From Rhizobium sophorae (lineage in GTDB: Bacteria; Pseudomonadota; Alphaproteobacteria; Rhizobiales; Rhizobiaceae), in the NCBI RefSeq assembly GCF_013087515.1, contig NZ_JABFCN010000045.1:186001-250000 (forward strand): a DNA stretch of 64,000 nt. Direction: 5' to 3'. The position numbers and the translations under genes are program-made. The notes under the pieces are model-generated. The model was given only the letters and a program-made list of their open reading frames with translations, searched no databases and was not told the origin of the DNA. Below are positions 24,924 through 33,225 of this stretch, in pieces (position 1 is the stretch's first letter; each line of letters begins with the position of its first letter).

Positions 24924-25565
24924 ATGAACCGTATCCCCTTCCCCGACATGAAGCGCCCGCTGATCGCCATCCTTCGCGGCATCAGGCCTGAGGAGACCGA
25001 AAGCGTCGTCGGCGCCTTGATCGACAATGGCCTGACGGCGATCGAGATCCCGCTCAACTCACCGGAGCCGTTCAAATCCATCGAGATTGCCGCGAAGATG
25101 GCGCCGGCAGACGTGCTGATCGGCGCCGGCACGGTGCTGACCGTCGAGGCGGTCGACAGCCTGCATGCGGCCGGCGGCACGCTGCTGGTCACCCCGAATG
25201 TCGAGCCGGAGGTGATCATACGGGCGCGCGAATACGGCATGGTAACGATGCCGGGCGTCTTCACGCCGACCGAGGCGCTGGCCGCGGCACGCGCCGGCGC
25301 CACCGGTCTCAAATTCTTTCCGGCCAGCGTGCTCGGCCCTTCCGGCATTACGGCGATCCGGGCAATCCTGCCGCCGGAGCTGACGATTGCCGCCGTCGGC
25401 GGTGTCTCGGACAAGAATTTCGGCGATTATACCAAGGCCGGCATCTTTGCCTTCGGCCTCGGCACTAGCATCTACAAGCCAGGAATGACCGGGTCAGAGG
25501 TTGCCGAGCGCGCCAAGGCGACCATTTACGCCTATGATGCAGCCATTGGGAGCGTGAACGTATGA
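24924..25565 (+). CDS. dgoA: 2-dehydro-3-deoxy-6-phosphogalactonate aldolase
   Basis: A 213-residue KDPG/KDPGal aldolase that yields pyruvate and glyceraldehyde-3-phosphate. The catalytic glutamate is in AIEIPLNS (about 40-47) and the Schiff-base lysine in ATGLKFFPAS. The N-terminal LIAILRGI is typical. The ATG at 24924 lies 13 bp after the dgoK stop. It overlaps the lactonase gene by 4 bp (ATGA). Confidence 0.94.
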   Translation: MNRIPFPDMKRPLIAILRGIRPEETESVVGALIDNGLTAIEIPLNSPEPFKSIEIAAKMAPADVLIGAGTVLTVEAVDSLHAAGGTLLVTPNVEPEVIIRAREYGMVTMPGVFTPTEALAAARAGATGLKFFPASVLGPSGITAIRAILPPELTIAAVGGVSDKNFGDYTKAGIFAFGLGTSIYKPGMTGSEVAERAKATIYAYDAAIGSVNV

Positions 25566-26449
25566 CCGATATTTATGAGTTCGAGGGCAAAACACTTTGC
25601 AATACCAATTCCGTTCTCGGTGAGGGCCCGACCTATGATCCGGACAGCAATACCGTCTGGTGGTTCAACATCCTCGGCAAGGAACTGCACGAGCTCAACC
25701 TTTCGACGAGCGAGAAAAAGGTGCACCCGCTGCCTGTGATGGCGAGCGTATTGGCTCGCATCGACGCCGGGCGGCAGCTGATCGCGACGGAGGAAGGGCT
25801 GTTCGTACGTGATGTGGCGAGCGGCAACCTCACCTTCTACGCCGCGCTGGAAAACGACAGGCCGGAAAACCGTTCGAACGACGGCCGCACCCACCCTTCC
25901 GGTGCGCTCTGGATCGGCACGATGAGCAAGCGGGCGGAAAACCAGGCCGGCGCCATCTACCATGTCGCCGGCGGCAAGGTGACGAAGATCTTCAACGGCA
26001 TCAGCATCCCGAATTCGATCTGCTTCTCGCCGGACGGCACGGTCGGCTATTATACGGATTCCCGAATCAACCGGCTGATGCGCGTCATGGTCGATCCGTT
26101 GACCGGCCTGCCCTCGGGCGAGCCGATCGTGCTCGTCGACAGCATGGACGACCCCGGCAGCATCGACGGCTCGGTGGTCGATGCCGACGGCTATCTGTGG
26201 AATGCGCGCTGGGGCGCCGGCGTCGTCGACCGCTACAGTCCGGACGGTCTGCGCATCTCGCGCTATATGGTTCCCGCCGTCCAGCCCTCCTGCCCTGCCT
26301 TCATCGGCGTCAATGCCGACCGGCTGGCGGTAACGACCGCCTGGGAAGGGCTGGATGAGGATGCCCGTTCGGCGCAGCCGAGCGCCGGCGCGCTGCTGGA
26401 ACTCGGCATCGACGTCAAAGGTGTGTTCGATCCCGTCTATGTAATCTGA
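25562..26449 (+). CDS. SMP-30/gluconolactonase family lactonase
   Basis: A 295-residue six-bladed propeller of the SMP-30/gluconolaconase/LRE family. The metal-binding glutamate is in VLGEGPTYD near residue 20, with NDGRTHPSGALWIGTM, IPNSICFSPDG and SIDGSVVDADGYLW contributing further ligands. In this operon it probably opens galactono-1,4- or -1,5-lactone to galactonate (inferred). It is the last gene; a terminator follows at 26474. Confidence 0.9.
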   Translation: MTDIYEFEGKTLCNTNSVLGEGPTYDPDSNTVWWFNILGKELHELNLSTSEKKVHPLPVMASVLARIDAGRQLIATEEGLFVRDVASGNLTFYAALENDRPENRSNDGRTHPSGALWIGTMSKRAENQAGAIYHVAGGKVTKIFNGISIPNSICFSPDGTVGYYTDSRINRLMRVMVDPLTGLPSGEPIVLVDSMDDPGSIDGSVVDADGYLWNARWGAGVVDRYSPDGLRISRYMVPAVQPSCPAFIGVNADRLAVTTAWEGLDEDARSAQPSAGALLELGIDVKGVFDPVYVI

Positions 26450-26473
26450 TTTTTGCTTGTCATCGGTGATCAG

Positions 26474-26500
26474 AGGCGCTTCCAACCGGGGCGCCTTTTC
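26474..26500 (+). terminator. Rho-independent terminator after the dgo operon
   Basis: AGGCGC / GCGCCT stem with an inner TTCC-AACC-GG part, followed by TTTTC. It lies 25 bp after the lactonase stop. Confidence 0.65.
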
Positions 26501-26680
26501 TCGTCTCACCGGCTGCCCTTTGATAAACGTTCCGTGAAAATCGAAAAATTTTCCGTGTTTTCAACCGGAACCAATCACTCCACCAGTCATTTTCCCTTCG
26601 AACTGGCGCGGTGACGAGACCTGAGAAACAGGTATTGCCGGGTCAGCGATCGCTCTAGAAAAAACGAAGGTAGGTTCGAA

Positions 26681-27286
26681 ATGACACGCAAACTCCTGAC
26701 GACCGTTGCCGCTGGCGCACTGTTTGCCACGGCTTTCGCACCGGCGGCATTCTCGCAGACGGCACCGCAGCCTGCGGACCCTGCCGCTCCGACCCAGGCG
26801 GCTCCCGCCGATCCGGCAGCACCGAAGCCGATGACGCCTGACGTCACCAAGCCCGCAGGCGATGCCGCACAGGCTCCCGCCCCGGCCCCGACGGCAGATA
26901 CGGCTCAGGCCGGCTATCTGACGGAGCAGTCTCCGGATCAGGTCAGCGCCAATACCTATATCGGCCAGTCGGTCTATAACGGCAACAATGAAAGCATCGG
27001 CAGCGTCAACGACCTGATCCTCAAGAAGGACGGCGGCATGGTTGCTGCAATCGTTGGCGTCGGCGGCTTCCTCGGCATCGGTGAAAAGAACGTCGCCGTG
27101 CCGATGGAAAAGATCACCGTCGCGCAGAACACCCAGGACGGCAGCGTCAAGCTGACGACCAGCGAAACGGCTGAATCGCTGAAGGCCGCACCTGAGTTCA
27201 AGACGCTGGCAATGCAGTCGGCCGAAAAGGCTCCGGCTGCGCCCGGTACCGATACCACGGCGACCGGCTCGACCACACCTAAGTAA
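26681..27286 (+). CDS. Exported PRC-barrel domain protein
   Basis: A 201-residue protein with a signal peptide (about 1-24, ending FAPAAFSQ). A long Ala/Pro-rich linker (about 25-85) leads to a PRC-barrel domain (about 90-165) marked by IGQSVYNGNNESIGSVNDLI and VAAIVGVGGFLGIGEKNVAV. The tail is again Ala/Pro/Thr-rich. PRC-barrel proteins of this exported type are common in rhizobia and often stress-linked; the exact role is unknown. An ORF of its own with a strong terminator after it. Confidence 0.88.
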   Translation: MTRKLLTTVAAGALFATAFAPAAFSQTAPQPADPAAPTQAAPADPAAPKPMTPDVTKPAGDAAQAPAPAPTADTAQAGYLTEQSPDQVSANTYIGQSVYNGNNESIGSVNDLILKKDGGMVAAIVGVGGFLGIGEKNVAVPMEKITVAQNTQDGSVKLTTSETAESLKAAPEFKTLAMQSAEKAPAAPGTDTTATGSTTPK

Positions 27287-27311
27287 TCCGTGCGCGGTAG
27301 TATAGCGTAGG

Positions 27312-27344
27312 CGATGGCGCTCCCCAGGGGGCGCCATCGTTTTA
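27312..27344 (+). terminator. Rho-independent terminator of the PRC-barrel gene
   Basis: CGATGGCGC / GCGCCATCG, 9 bp, loop TCCCCAGGGG, then TTTTAT. The right arm and tail are duplicated just downstream (27349-27366), overlapping the stop codon of the opposite GGDEF-EAL gene. Confidence 0.8.
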
Positions 27345-27366
27345 TGAGGCGCCATCGCTTTATGCG
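27331..27366. repeat. Direct duplication of a terminator arm
   Basis: GCGCCATCGTTTTATG (27331-27346) is followed by GCGCCATCGCTTTATG (27349-27364) with one base change. The second copy contains the stop codon (TAA on the minus strand, 27360-27362) of the GGDEF-EAL gene. Confidence 0.65.
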
Positions 27367-28724
27367 CTGGCCCGCTCCGCCATGGTCGGATCGTAATAGT
27401 TTTCGTGCAGGAAGCGCAACGTGGCGATACCATCGGCCGGACGGCCGAAATGATAGCCCTGGCCCATGCCGCAGCCCAGTGTGCGCAACTTCACCGCCTC
27501 GGCATAATCCTCAATGCCTTCCGCCACGACCTCCAGTTCCAAGCCCTCGCACATGGTGAGGATCGCCTTGATGATGTGTTCGGAGGCGCGATCGGAATTG
27601 ATGCGCGAAACGAAGGCGCGGTCGATCTTGATCTTGTCGAAGATGAAGTCGCGCAGGCGCCCAAGGCTCGATTGGCCGGTGCCGAAATCGTCGAGCGAGA
27701 TGCGAACACCGGCGGCGCGCAGATCGGCGATGATGCGGTGAGCGGTATCGGCCGAACTCATCACCGCGGTCTCGGTGATCTCCAGCTCCAGGCGATGCGG
27801 ATCGAAGCCGACGCGGCCGAGGATCGACAGGATGCTGCTGCTCGTGCCCGGATCCATCAGTTGGGCCGAGGAGAGATTGAACGAGAGGAAGAGTTCGCGC
27901 GGCCAGGAAAGTGCGGCTTCAGCGGCTTTGCGCAGCAGCGCCTCCGACAGCGCATCGATGAAGCCGCGCTCCTCGGCGAGCGGCACGAAGACGCCGGGCG
28001 AGACGAAGCCGAGATCGGGATCGTTCCAGCGGGCGAGCGCTTCGAAGCCGACGACCTGATTGTTGGATAGGGAGACGATCGGCTGGAAATGCACGTCGAT
28101 CGCGTCGGAGATGATGGCGTTTCTGAGCGCCTGCTCCAGCTGCGTCGCACGCTTCATTTCCTGGGCGATCTCGCGCGAATAGACGGTGATCTGGCCGCGG
28201 CCGCGGCGCTTGGAGCGGTAGAGGGCGGTTTCGGCGCTCTTCAGCAGTTCCTCGCAATCCTCTCCGGCAAAGGGATAGATGGAGAAGCCGAGGGAAGCGG
28301 AGAGACGGACGTTGCGGTCACCGAGGTCATAAGGCGCCGAAAGCACCTCGCGGATCATCTGGCCGAATTTCTCGGCACTCGCCCGCTCGAAGATCAACGG
28401 CAATACGAAGGCGAATTCGTCGCCATCGTGGCGGGTGACCAGCGCGCCGTCAGGAATGCAGGCCCTGAGACGATGGGCGACCTGGCAGAGGATTTCATCG
28501 CCGGCTGTCGAACCGAACAGATCGTTGATCGGCTTGAAACTGTCGAGGTTGACGATGCCGATGGTGAAGGGGGCCGGATCGCTGGCGCGCTCAGCGGAGA
28601 TCTGCAAGACCTTGTCCCGCATGCGATTGCGGTTGCCCAATCCCGTCAACGGATCGGTATAGGCCATCGCCTGAGGCTCATTTTGACCGACGGTCAAGAA
28701 AGCTATTTCCGCCGATTTCATCAT
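27360..28724 (-). CDS. Cytosolic GGDEF-EAL protein (c-di-GMP turnover)
   Basis: A 454-residue protein with no membrane span and no sensory domain. GGDEF lies at about 20-185, where the signature is DGDEF (first Gly replaced by Asp), so cyclase activity is doubtful. EAL lies at about 200-445 with FEALARW, LELEITETAV, DDFGTGQSSL, IKIDRAF and VVAEGIE, all apparently intact, so phosphodiesterase activity is likely. The ATG at 28724 (or 28721) has GGAGG upstream; a longer start at 28781 lies in unrelated sequence. It is followed on the minus strand by no gene and is preceded by the PAS-receiver gene. Confidence 0.87.
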   Translation of the reverse strand: MMKSAEIAFLTVGQNEPQAMAYTDPLTGLGNRNRMRDKVLQISAERASDPAPFTIGIVNLDSFKPINDLFGSTAGDEILCQVAHRLRACIPDGALVTRHDGDEFAFVLPLIFERASAEKFGQMIREVLSAPYDLGDRNVRLSASLGFSIYPFAGEDCEELLKSAETALYRSKRRGRGQITVYSREIAQEMKRATQLEQALRNAIISDAIDVHFQPIVSLSNNQVVGFEALARWNDPDLGFVSPGVFVPLAEERGFIDALSEALLRKAAEAALSWPRELFLSFNLSSAQLMDPGTSSSILSILGRVGFDPHRLELEITETAVMSSADTAHRIIADLRAAGVRISLDDFGTGQSSLGRLRDFIFDKIKIDRAFVSRINSDRASEHIIKAILTMCEGLELEVVAEGIEDYAEAVKLRTLGCGMGQGYHFGRPADGIATLRFLHENYYDPTMAERASA

Positions 28725-28853
28725 CCAAACCCGAGCTTTCCTCCGGAGCCATGCAGAAGAATGACCGGCAGGTCTTAACAATTCGATAGTAAATCAGCGG
28801 CATAGCCACCTGAACCTCCCCAAAATATAGGGAATTGACGGGTATTTTGGCGC

Positions 28854-28883
28854 CTGCGCACTTTTTGCGCGACATGCTTCAGA
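28854..28883. repeat. Half copy of palindromic repeat
   Basis: GCGCACTTTTTGCGCGACATGCTTCAGA nearly equals the right half of the repeats at 32686 and 37132. The left half is absent. Its TTCAGA end includes the stop codon TGA (minus strand, 28881-28879) of the PAS-receiver gene. Confidence 0.65.
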
Positions 28884-30615
28884 TTCTGGCCCGCATGGCC
28901 TCATTCATTAGGTATTTCTGAAATATAGTCTCAAGCATATCAGGGCTGACGGGTTTCATCATGACGTCGTCCATGCCTGATTTGACGCATTCGGCGCGGT
29001 CACGCTCGAAGGCCTGGGTGAGCACGCCGATGATCGGGGTGTGGGTGCCACCGCCGGTTTCCTCCATCTGCCGGATGAGGCGCGCGGCCTCGAAGCCGTT
29101 GAAGCCCGGCAGGGAAATATCCATCAGCACGATCTGCGGCCGGTGCTCGGCCCAGAGGCGCACCGCCTCGTCGCCGGTCGCCGCTAGCATGTGTCGATAA
29201 CCGAGGCCTTCGAGGATCTGCGAAAAGACGATCTGATTGATGTCATTGTCTTCGGCGACGAGAACCTGCAGGCCGACCGGATCGTCGGAAATGCTGATTT
29301 CCCAATCCGCATTCGAACCGGCGGCGCTGCGGCTGTTGCGATTGAAATGGCGGGCGATCTGGAAGGTGAGTTCATTGGCGATCTGGAAACCGTCCATGAC
29401 GAGCGCCGGAATGCCGTATTGCTCGGCAAGTTCGAGGCAGCGCATGCCCATCTGGTTGTCGATGATCAGAAGATCGAGCGAGATGCCGGAGGAGGTGGCG
29501 ATTTCCAGGAACCGCTCCTCTTCATCCTCGCCGCGGACCGAGCAGGATTCGAAGCCGTATTTCGTCAGCGTCCGCAGCGCGGCGGTCTCGGCGGCGAGGT
29601 CGGCCGTGACGACGAGGACCTTGCGGCCAGAGAAATTCTCCGGAACGATCGCTTCCATCGCCGCCGGTTCGCGCCGCGCAATGCCGCTTGGTACCGGCAC
29701 ATAGGCCCGGCGATAGCTTTGATTGCTGGAGGCGGTGATCGCGGACGCTTGGCCGAACTCGTCGAGATCGGCGCCGTCGCGCGGCAGGTCCTGCATGGTC
29801 GACACCAGGAAATAGCGGCCAGGCTTGCCGATGCGGTGCTTGCGGCTGACGATATCGCGCTCGATGCCGTCGCGGGAGATCTGCCGCTGACGGGAGACGG
29901 ACATCTCGCCGGTGTCAAGCACATGGCGGTCGCTTTCTTCGAAGCGCCTGGCGATCTCTTCTGAAAAAAGATCGCCGCTCTTGCGCCCGAGCACCTCGTC
30001 GGCGCTTGTCTGATATTTCTCGCAGAAGGCGAGGTTGACCGCGACATAGGTGAGGTTGCGATCCTTGACGAACAGCGGGAACGGCAGATTGTCGAGAATG
30101 TCCTCGGTGAGCTGCACCCGCTCCAGATCGGAGCGCCATTGCTCTTCGCGCTTCTTGTTCTCGGAAATATCGGAGATGATGGTGACGCCGTAACCGCCCG
30201 GCAGCCTGCGCTTGACGAAGCGCACCCAGCTATCGGCACCGTGGCGTTCGACGGCGTCGAAGCGCTCGCGCCAATGCGAGGCGATTTTCTGCGACAGCCA
30301 GTCTTCGCGGCTGAGCGAGCCACCCTGCCTGACGTCATACTGCTGGCGAATGCCGGTGTCGTACATCGCGCCGAGGAAATCGCGCAGCCGCGTGCCCGGC
30401 TTCAGCATCTCGGCGGACAGCGGAAAGAAATCGAGAGTCTGGCGGCTTGCAAAGATCAGATGATCGTTCTTGTCGTAGATGATGAAAGCTGCGGAAAGGC
30501 TGTCGCACACCACATCGAAAAGCGCCGTCTGCAGATCGGCCTCGGCGGGAGACCCATCGATTTCTGATGATGTGTCCGCCTTTTCGAAGCCGGCACTCAT
30601 GCTATTGCGTCCCAC
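28879..30615 (-). CDS. PAS-PAS-receiver protein without histidine kinase domain
   Basis: A 578-residue cytosolic protein with two PAS regions (about 28-150 and 170-285; the second has LPFPLFVKDRNLTYVAVN). A degenerate receiver-like domain (about 325-430, VLVVTADLAAETAAL) and a full C-terminal receiver (about 448-565, with LVAEDNDIN, IVLMDISLPG with the phospho-Asp, and MMKPVSP) follow. No H-box or HATPase domain is visible. It lies 154 bp before the GGDEF-EAL gene on the same strand, which suggests a shared signalling role. Its stop codon falls in a truncated repeat. Confidence 0.82.
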   Translation of the reverse strand: MGRNSMSAGFEKADTSSEIDGSPAEADLQTALFDVVCDSLSAAFIIYDKNDHLIFASRQTLDFFPLSAEMLKPGTRLRDFLGAMYDTGIRQQYDVRQGGSLSREDWLSQKIASHWRERFDAVERHGADSWVRFVKRRLPGGYGVTIISDISENKKREEQWRSDLERVQLTEDILDNLPFPLFVKDRNLTYVAVNLAFCEKYQTSADEVLGRKSGDLFSEEIARRFEESDRHVLDTGEMSVSRQRQISRDGIERDIVSRKHRIGKPGRYFLVSTMQDLPRDGADLDEFGQASAITASSNQSYRRAYVPVPSGIARREPAAMEAIVPENFSGRKVLVVTADLAAETAALRTLTKYGFESCSVRGEDEEERFLEIATSSGISLDLLIIDNQMGMRCLELAEQYGIPALVMDGFQIANELTFQIARHFNRNSRSAAGSNADWEISISDDPVGLQVLVAEDNDINQIVFSQILEGLGYRHMLAATGDEAVRLWAEHRPQIVLMDISLPGFNGFEAARLIRQMEETGGGTHTPIIGVLTQAFERDRAECVKSGMDDVMMKPVSPDMLETIFQKYLMNEAMRARI

Positions 30616-30783
30616 ATCTGTTCGATTTCACAGCTTCCGGAGGTATGTGATTAGAAATGCCATTTTTATGTTAAAACCGGCTTAACATTACCTATTCCCA
30701 AATGTGGGGGAGGACCGGATCACGTTTCGGGAAAGCCCGTCGAAACCCCTTCCCTCCGGCCCGCGAATCCCCGAAAATAGCCC

Positions 30784-32586
30784 ATGGCCATCAGACAGCT
30801 TTCCGAAACGCTCATCAACCAGATCGCCGCCGGCGAAGTCATCGAACGGCCGGCGAGCGCTGCCAAGGAACTGATCGAAAACGCGCTCGACGCGGGCGCG
30901 ACGCGCATCGAAATCGCCACATCAGGCGGCGGCAAGGCGCTGCTGCGCGTCAGCGACAACGGCTCGGGCATGAATGCTGCCGATCTGGAACTGGCGGTCA
31001 GGCGCCACTGCACCTCGAAGATCTCGGAGACGCTCGAGGATATCCGCACGCTGGGCTTCCGCGGTGAGGCACTGCCCTCGATCGGCTCGGTCGCGAGGCT
31101 CAGCATCGCAAGCCGCAGGCGCGACAGTGCCGGCGGCCACGAGATTGCCGTTGCCGGCGGCAAGATCGCGCATCTGCGCCCGGCCGCCGCCAATCCCGGG
31201 ACGATCGTCGAAGTGCGCGACCTGTTCTTCGCCACACCGGCCCGGCTCAAATTCCTGAAGACGGAAAAAGCCGAGGCCGGCGCCATCACCGAGATCGTCA
31301 AGCGCATGGCGATCGCCTTTCCCGCCGTGCGCTTCGTACTGTCGGGCTCGGACCGCACGACGCTGGAATTTCCGGCGACCGGCGACGACCATCTGGCCCG
31401 CATGGCGCAGGTGCTCGGCAAGGAGTTCCGCGACAACGCCATTGCACTCGACGCCGTGCGCGAAGAGATCTCGCTTGCCGGTTTTGCCGGCGTGCCGACC
31501 TTCAATCGCGGTAACTCCGCCCATCAATATGCCTTCGTCAACGGCCGGCCGGTGCAGGACAAGCTGATCCTCTCGGCGATCCGCGGCGCCTATGCCGAGA
31601 CGATCCCATCCGGGCGCCATCCGGTGGCGGTGCTGTCGATCACGCTCGATCCCGCTCTCGTCGACGTCAACGTGCATCCGGCAAAATCCGACGTGCGGTT
31701 CCGCGACCCGGGCCTGGTGCGCGGCCTGATCGTCGGCGCCATCCGCGAGGCCTTGGCGCGCGACGGCAGCCGGGCGGCAACAACCGGGGCGAGCGACATG
31801 CTGCGCTCCTTCCGCCCGGGCTTCCAGCCGTACGCTCAGCGGCCGCAAACGGCATGGTCGGCCGAGACCTCGCCCTCCCGGCCCTATCAGCCGACAACGG
31901 GTTTCGGCGAGCGGCCACAGGCGTCCTTCGACGGACTTTCGATGCCGACGGCGCGGGCCGAGCCGCAGTTTTCGCAGAAGCCGGCAGCCCCCGAACCGAC
32001 CGCACGGTATCCGCTCGGCGCGGCGCGGGCGCAGATCCACGCAAACTACATCGTCGCCCAGACCGAGGACGGGCTCGTCATCGTCGATCAGCATGCCGCG
32101 CATGAGCGGCTGGTCTTCGAGGCGATGCGCAAGGCGCTACATTCGAAGCGGCTCGCCTCGCAGGTGCTGCTCATCCCCGAGATCATCGATATTCCGGAAG
32201 AGGATTGCGACCGGCTGATGCAGCATGCCGCCGAGCTTTCCGAACTCGGCCTTTCGATCGAGCGTTTCGGCCCCGGGGCAATCGCCGTGCGCGAGACGCC
32301 GGCGATGCTCGGCGAGGTCGATGCGCATGGGCTGATCCGCCAGCTTGCCGACGAGATCGCCGAATGGGACACGGCGTCCGGCCTGTCGGCCAAGCTCGAA
32401 TATGTGGCCGCGACCATGGCCTGCCACGGATCGGTGCGCTCCGGACGGCGGCTGCGGCCGGAGGAAATGAACGCGCTGCTGCGGGAAATGGAAGTGACGC
32501 CCGGCTCCGGCCAGTGCAATCACGGCCGGCCGACCTACATCGAATTGAAGCTCAGCGATATCGAACGGCTTTTCGGCAGAAGCTAA
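30784..32586 (+). CDS. mutL: DNA mismatch repair protein MutL
   Basis: A 600-residue MutL. The N-terminal GHKL ATPase shows NQIAAGEVIERPASAAKEL, DNGSGM and GFRGEALPS. A Pro/Ala-rich linker spans about 335-415. The C-terminal domain carries DQHAAHERLVFE, which fits the endonuclease motif DQHA(x)2E(x)4E, plus ACHGS and CNHGRPT. It is therefore likely a nicking MutL, as expected in bacteria without MutH. It starts 168 bp after the divergent PAS-receiver gene. Confidence 0.95.
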   Translation: MAIRQLSETLINQIAAGEVIERPASAAKELIENALDAGATRIEIATSGGGKALLRVSDNGSGMNAADLELAVRRHCTSKISETLEDIRTLGFRGEALPSIGSVARLSIASRRRDSAGGHEIAVAGGKIAHLRPAAANPGTIVEVRDLFFATPARLKFLKTEKAEAGAITEIVKRMAIAFPAVRFVLSGSDRTTLEFPATGDDHLARMAQVLGKEFRDNAIALDAVREEISLAGFAGVPTFNRGNSAHQYAFVNGRPVQDKLILSAIRGAYAETIPSGRHPVAVLSITLDPALVDVNVHPAKSDVRFRDPGLVRGLIVGAIREALARDGSRAATTGASDMLRSFRPGFQPYAQRPQTAWSAETSPSRPYQPTTGFGERPQASFDGLSMPTARAEPQFSQKPAAPEPTARYPLGAARAQIHANYIVAQTEDGLVIVDQHAAHERLVFEAMRKALHSKRLASQVLLIPEIIDIPEEDCDRLMQHAAELSELGLSIERFGPGAIAVRETPAMLGEVDAHGLIRQLADEIAEWDTASGLSAKLEYVAATMACHGSVRSGRRLRPEEMNALLREMEVTPGSGQCNHGRPTYIELKLSDIERLFGRS

Positions 32587-32635
32587 AAAAGCTGGAAAAG
32601 CAGCCCTTTCGAGAGTATGGCAGACTAAAGCGTGT

Positions 32636-32729
32636 CACGAATCTTTCAGATTCGCTTGGACCACGCTTTAGGTCTTTGGTGTTCCGCATGTCGTGATCGC
32701 AAACCGCGGCACACTTTTGCGCGACATGC
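32636..32729. repeat. Composite palindromic repeat (left border of ABC block)
   Basis: Two hairpins. The first has outer arms TAAAGCGTG (32636-32644) / CACGCTTTA (32662-32670) with an inner CGAATCT-TTC-AGATTCG stem. The second is GCATGTCG...CGACATGC (32686-32729) with centre AACCGCGGCACACTTTT. The same order of parts recurs at 37074-37176. Confidence 0.8.
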
Positions 32730-32759
32730 TTTAGTGACAGACTGCAGGGAACGGAGCGC

Positions 32760-32990
32760 ATGAATTTGTTCGAAGGCCATGGAAACCGCGAAGCGAAGAT
32801 CCGGTATCTCGATGGCGATTTCCAGATTCTCTCGCCCGGCTCCTATGTCGTCTGCGCGATGACGGGAAAACAGATCCCGCTCGACGAGTTGCGCTACTGG
32901 AGCGTCGCCCGGCAGGAGCCCTATGCCGACGTGATCTCGGCGATCGAAGCCGACAAACGCGCCGGCGTGCTGCCGAACCAGCGGCGCTAG
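32760..32990 (+). CDS. DUF2093 family protein
   Basis: A 76-residue protein with NREAKIRYLDGDFQILSPGS and CAMTGKQIPLDELRYWSV, matching the DUF2093 family, which is common in rhizobia and relatives. It stands just after mutL and the composite repeat. The CAMTGKQIPL part resembles a small zinc-free beta fold. Function unknown. Confidence 0.87.
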   Translation: MNLFEGHGNREAKIRYLDGDFQILSPGSYVVCAMTGKQIPLDELRYWSVARQEPYADVISAIEADKRAGVLPNQRR

Positions 32991-33189
32991 ATATTGCGAT
33001 CCGCGCCGGAGGTTCTGGCTGAGATGGTTCCCCGGTCTGCAGCCCCGGAGTTGCTGCAGGAAGAATATCCATTCGGTCACCCGACGACTTGAAATACCAG
33101 AGGCTCATCCACGACAACTTCGCATCGACTGGACGGCGTGGCTCCGGGCCAAAGGGCTCGACGATACCCCGACAGCGGGGTGAGGTTTG

Positions 33190-33217
33190 CCTCCGCCGCC
33201 TATGCGGTCGGCGGAGG
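33190..33217 (-). terminator. Possible terminator of the sugar ABC operon
   Basis: CCTCCGCCG / CGGCGGAGG, 9-bp perfect stem with a 10-base loop, 9 bp after the binding-protein stop. The minus-strand continuation lacks a T-run, so termination would be weak or Rho-dependent. Confidence 0.45.
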
Positions 33218-33225
33218 GCGACCGT

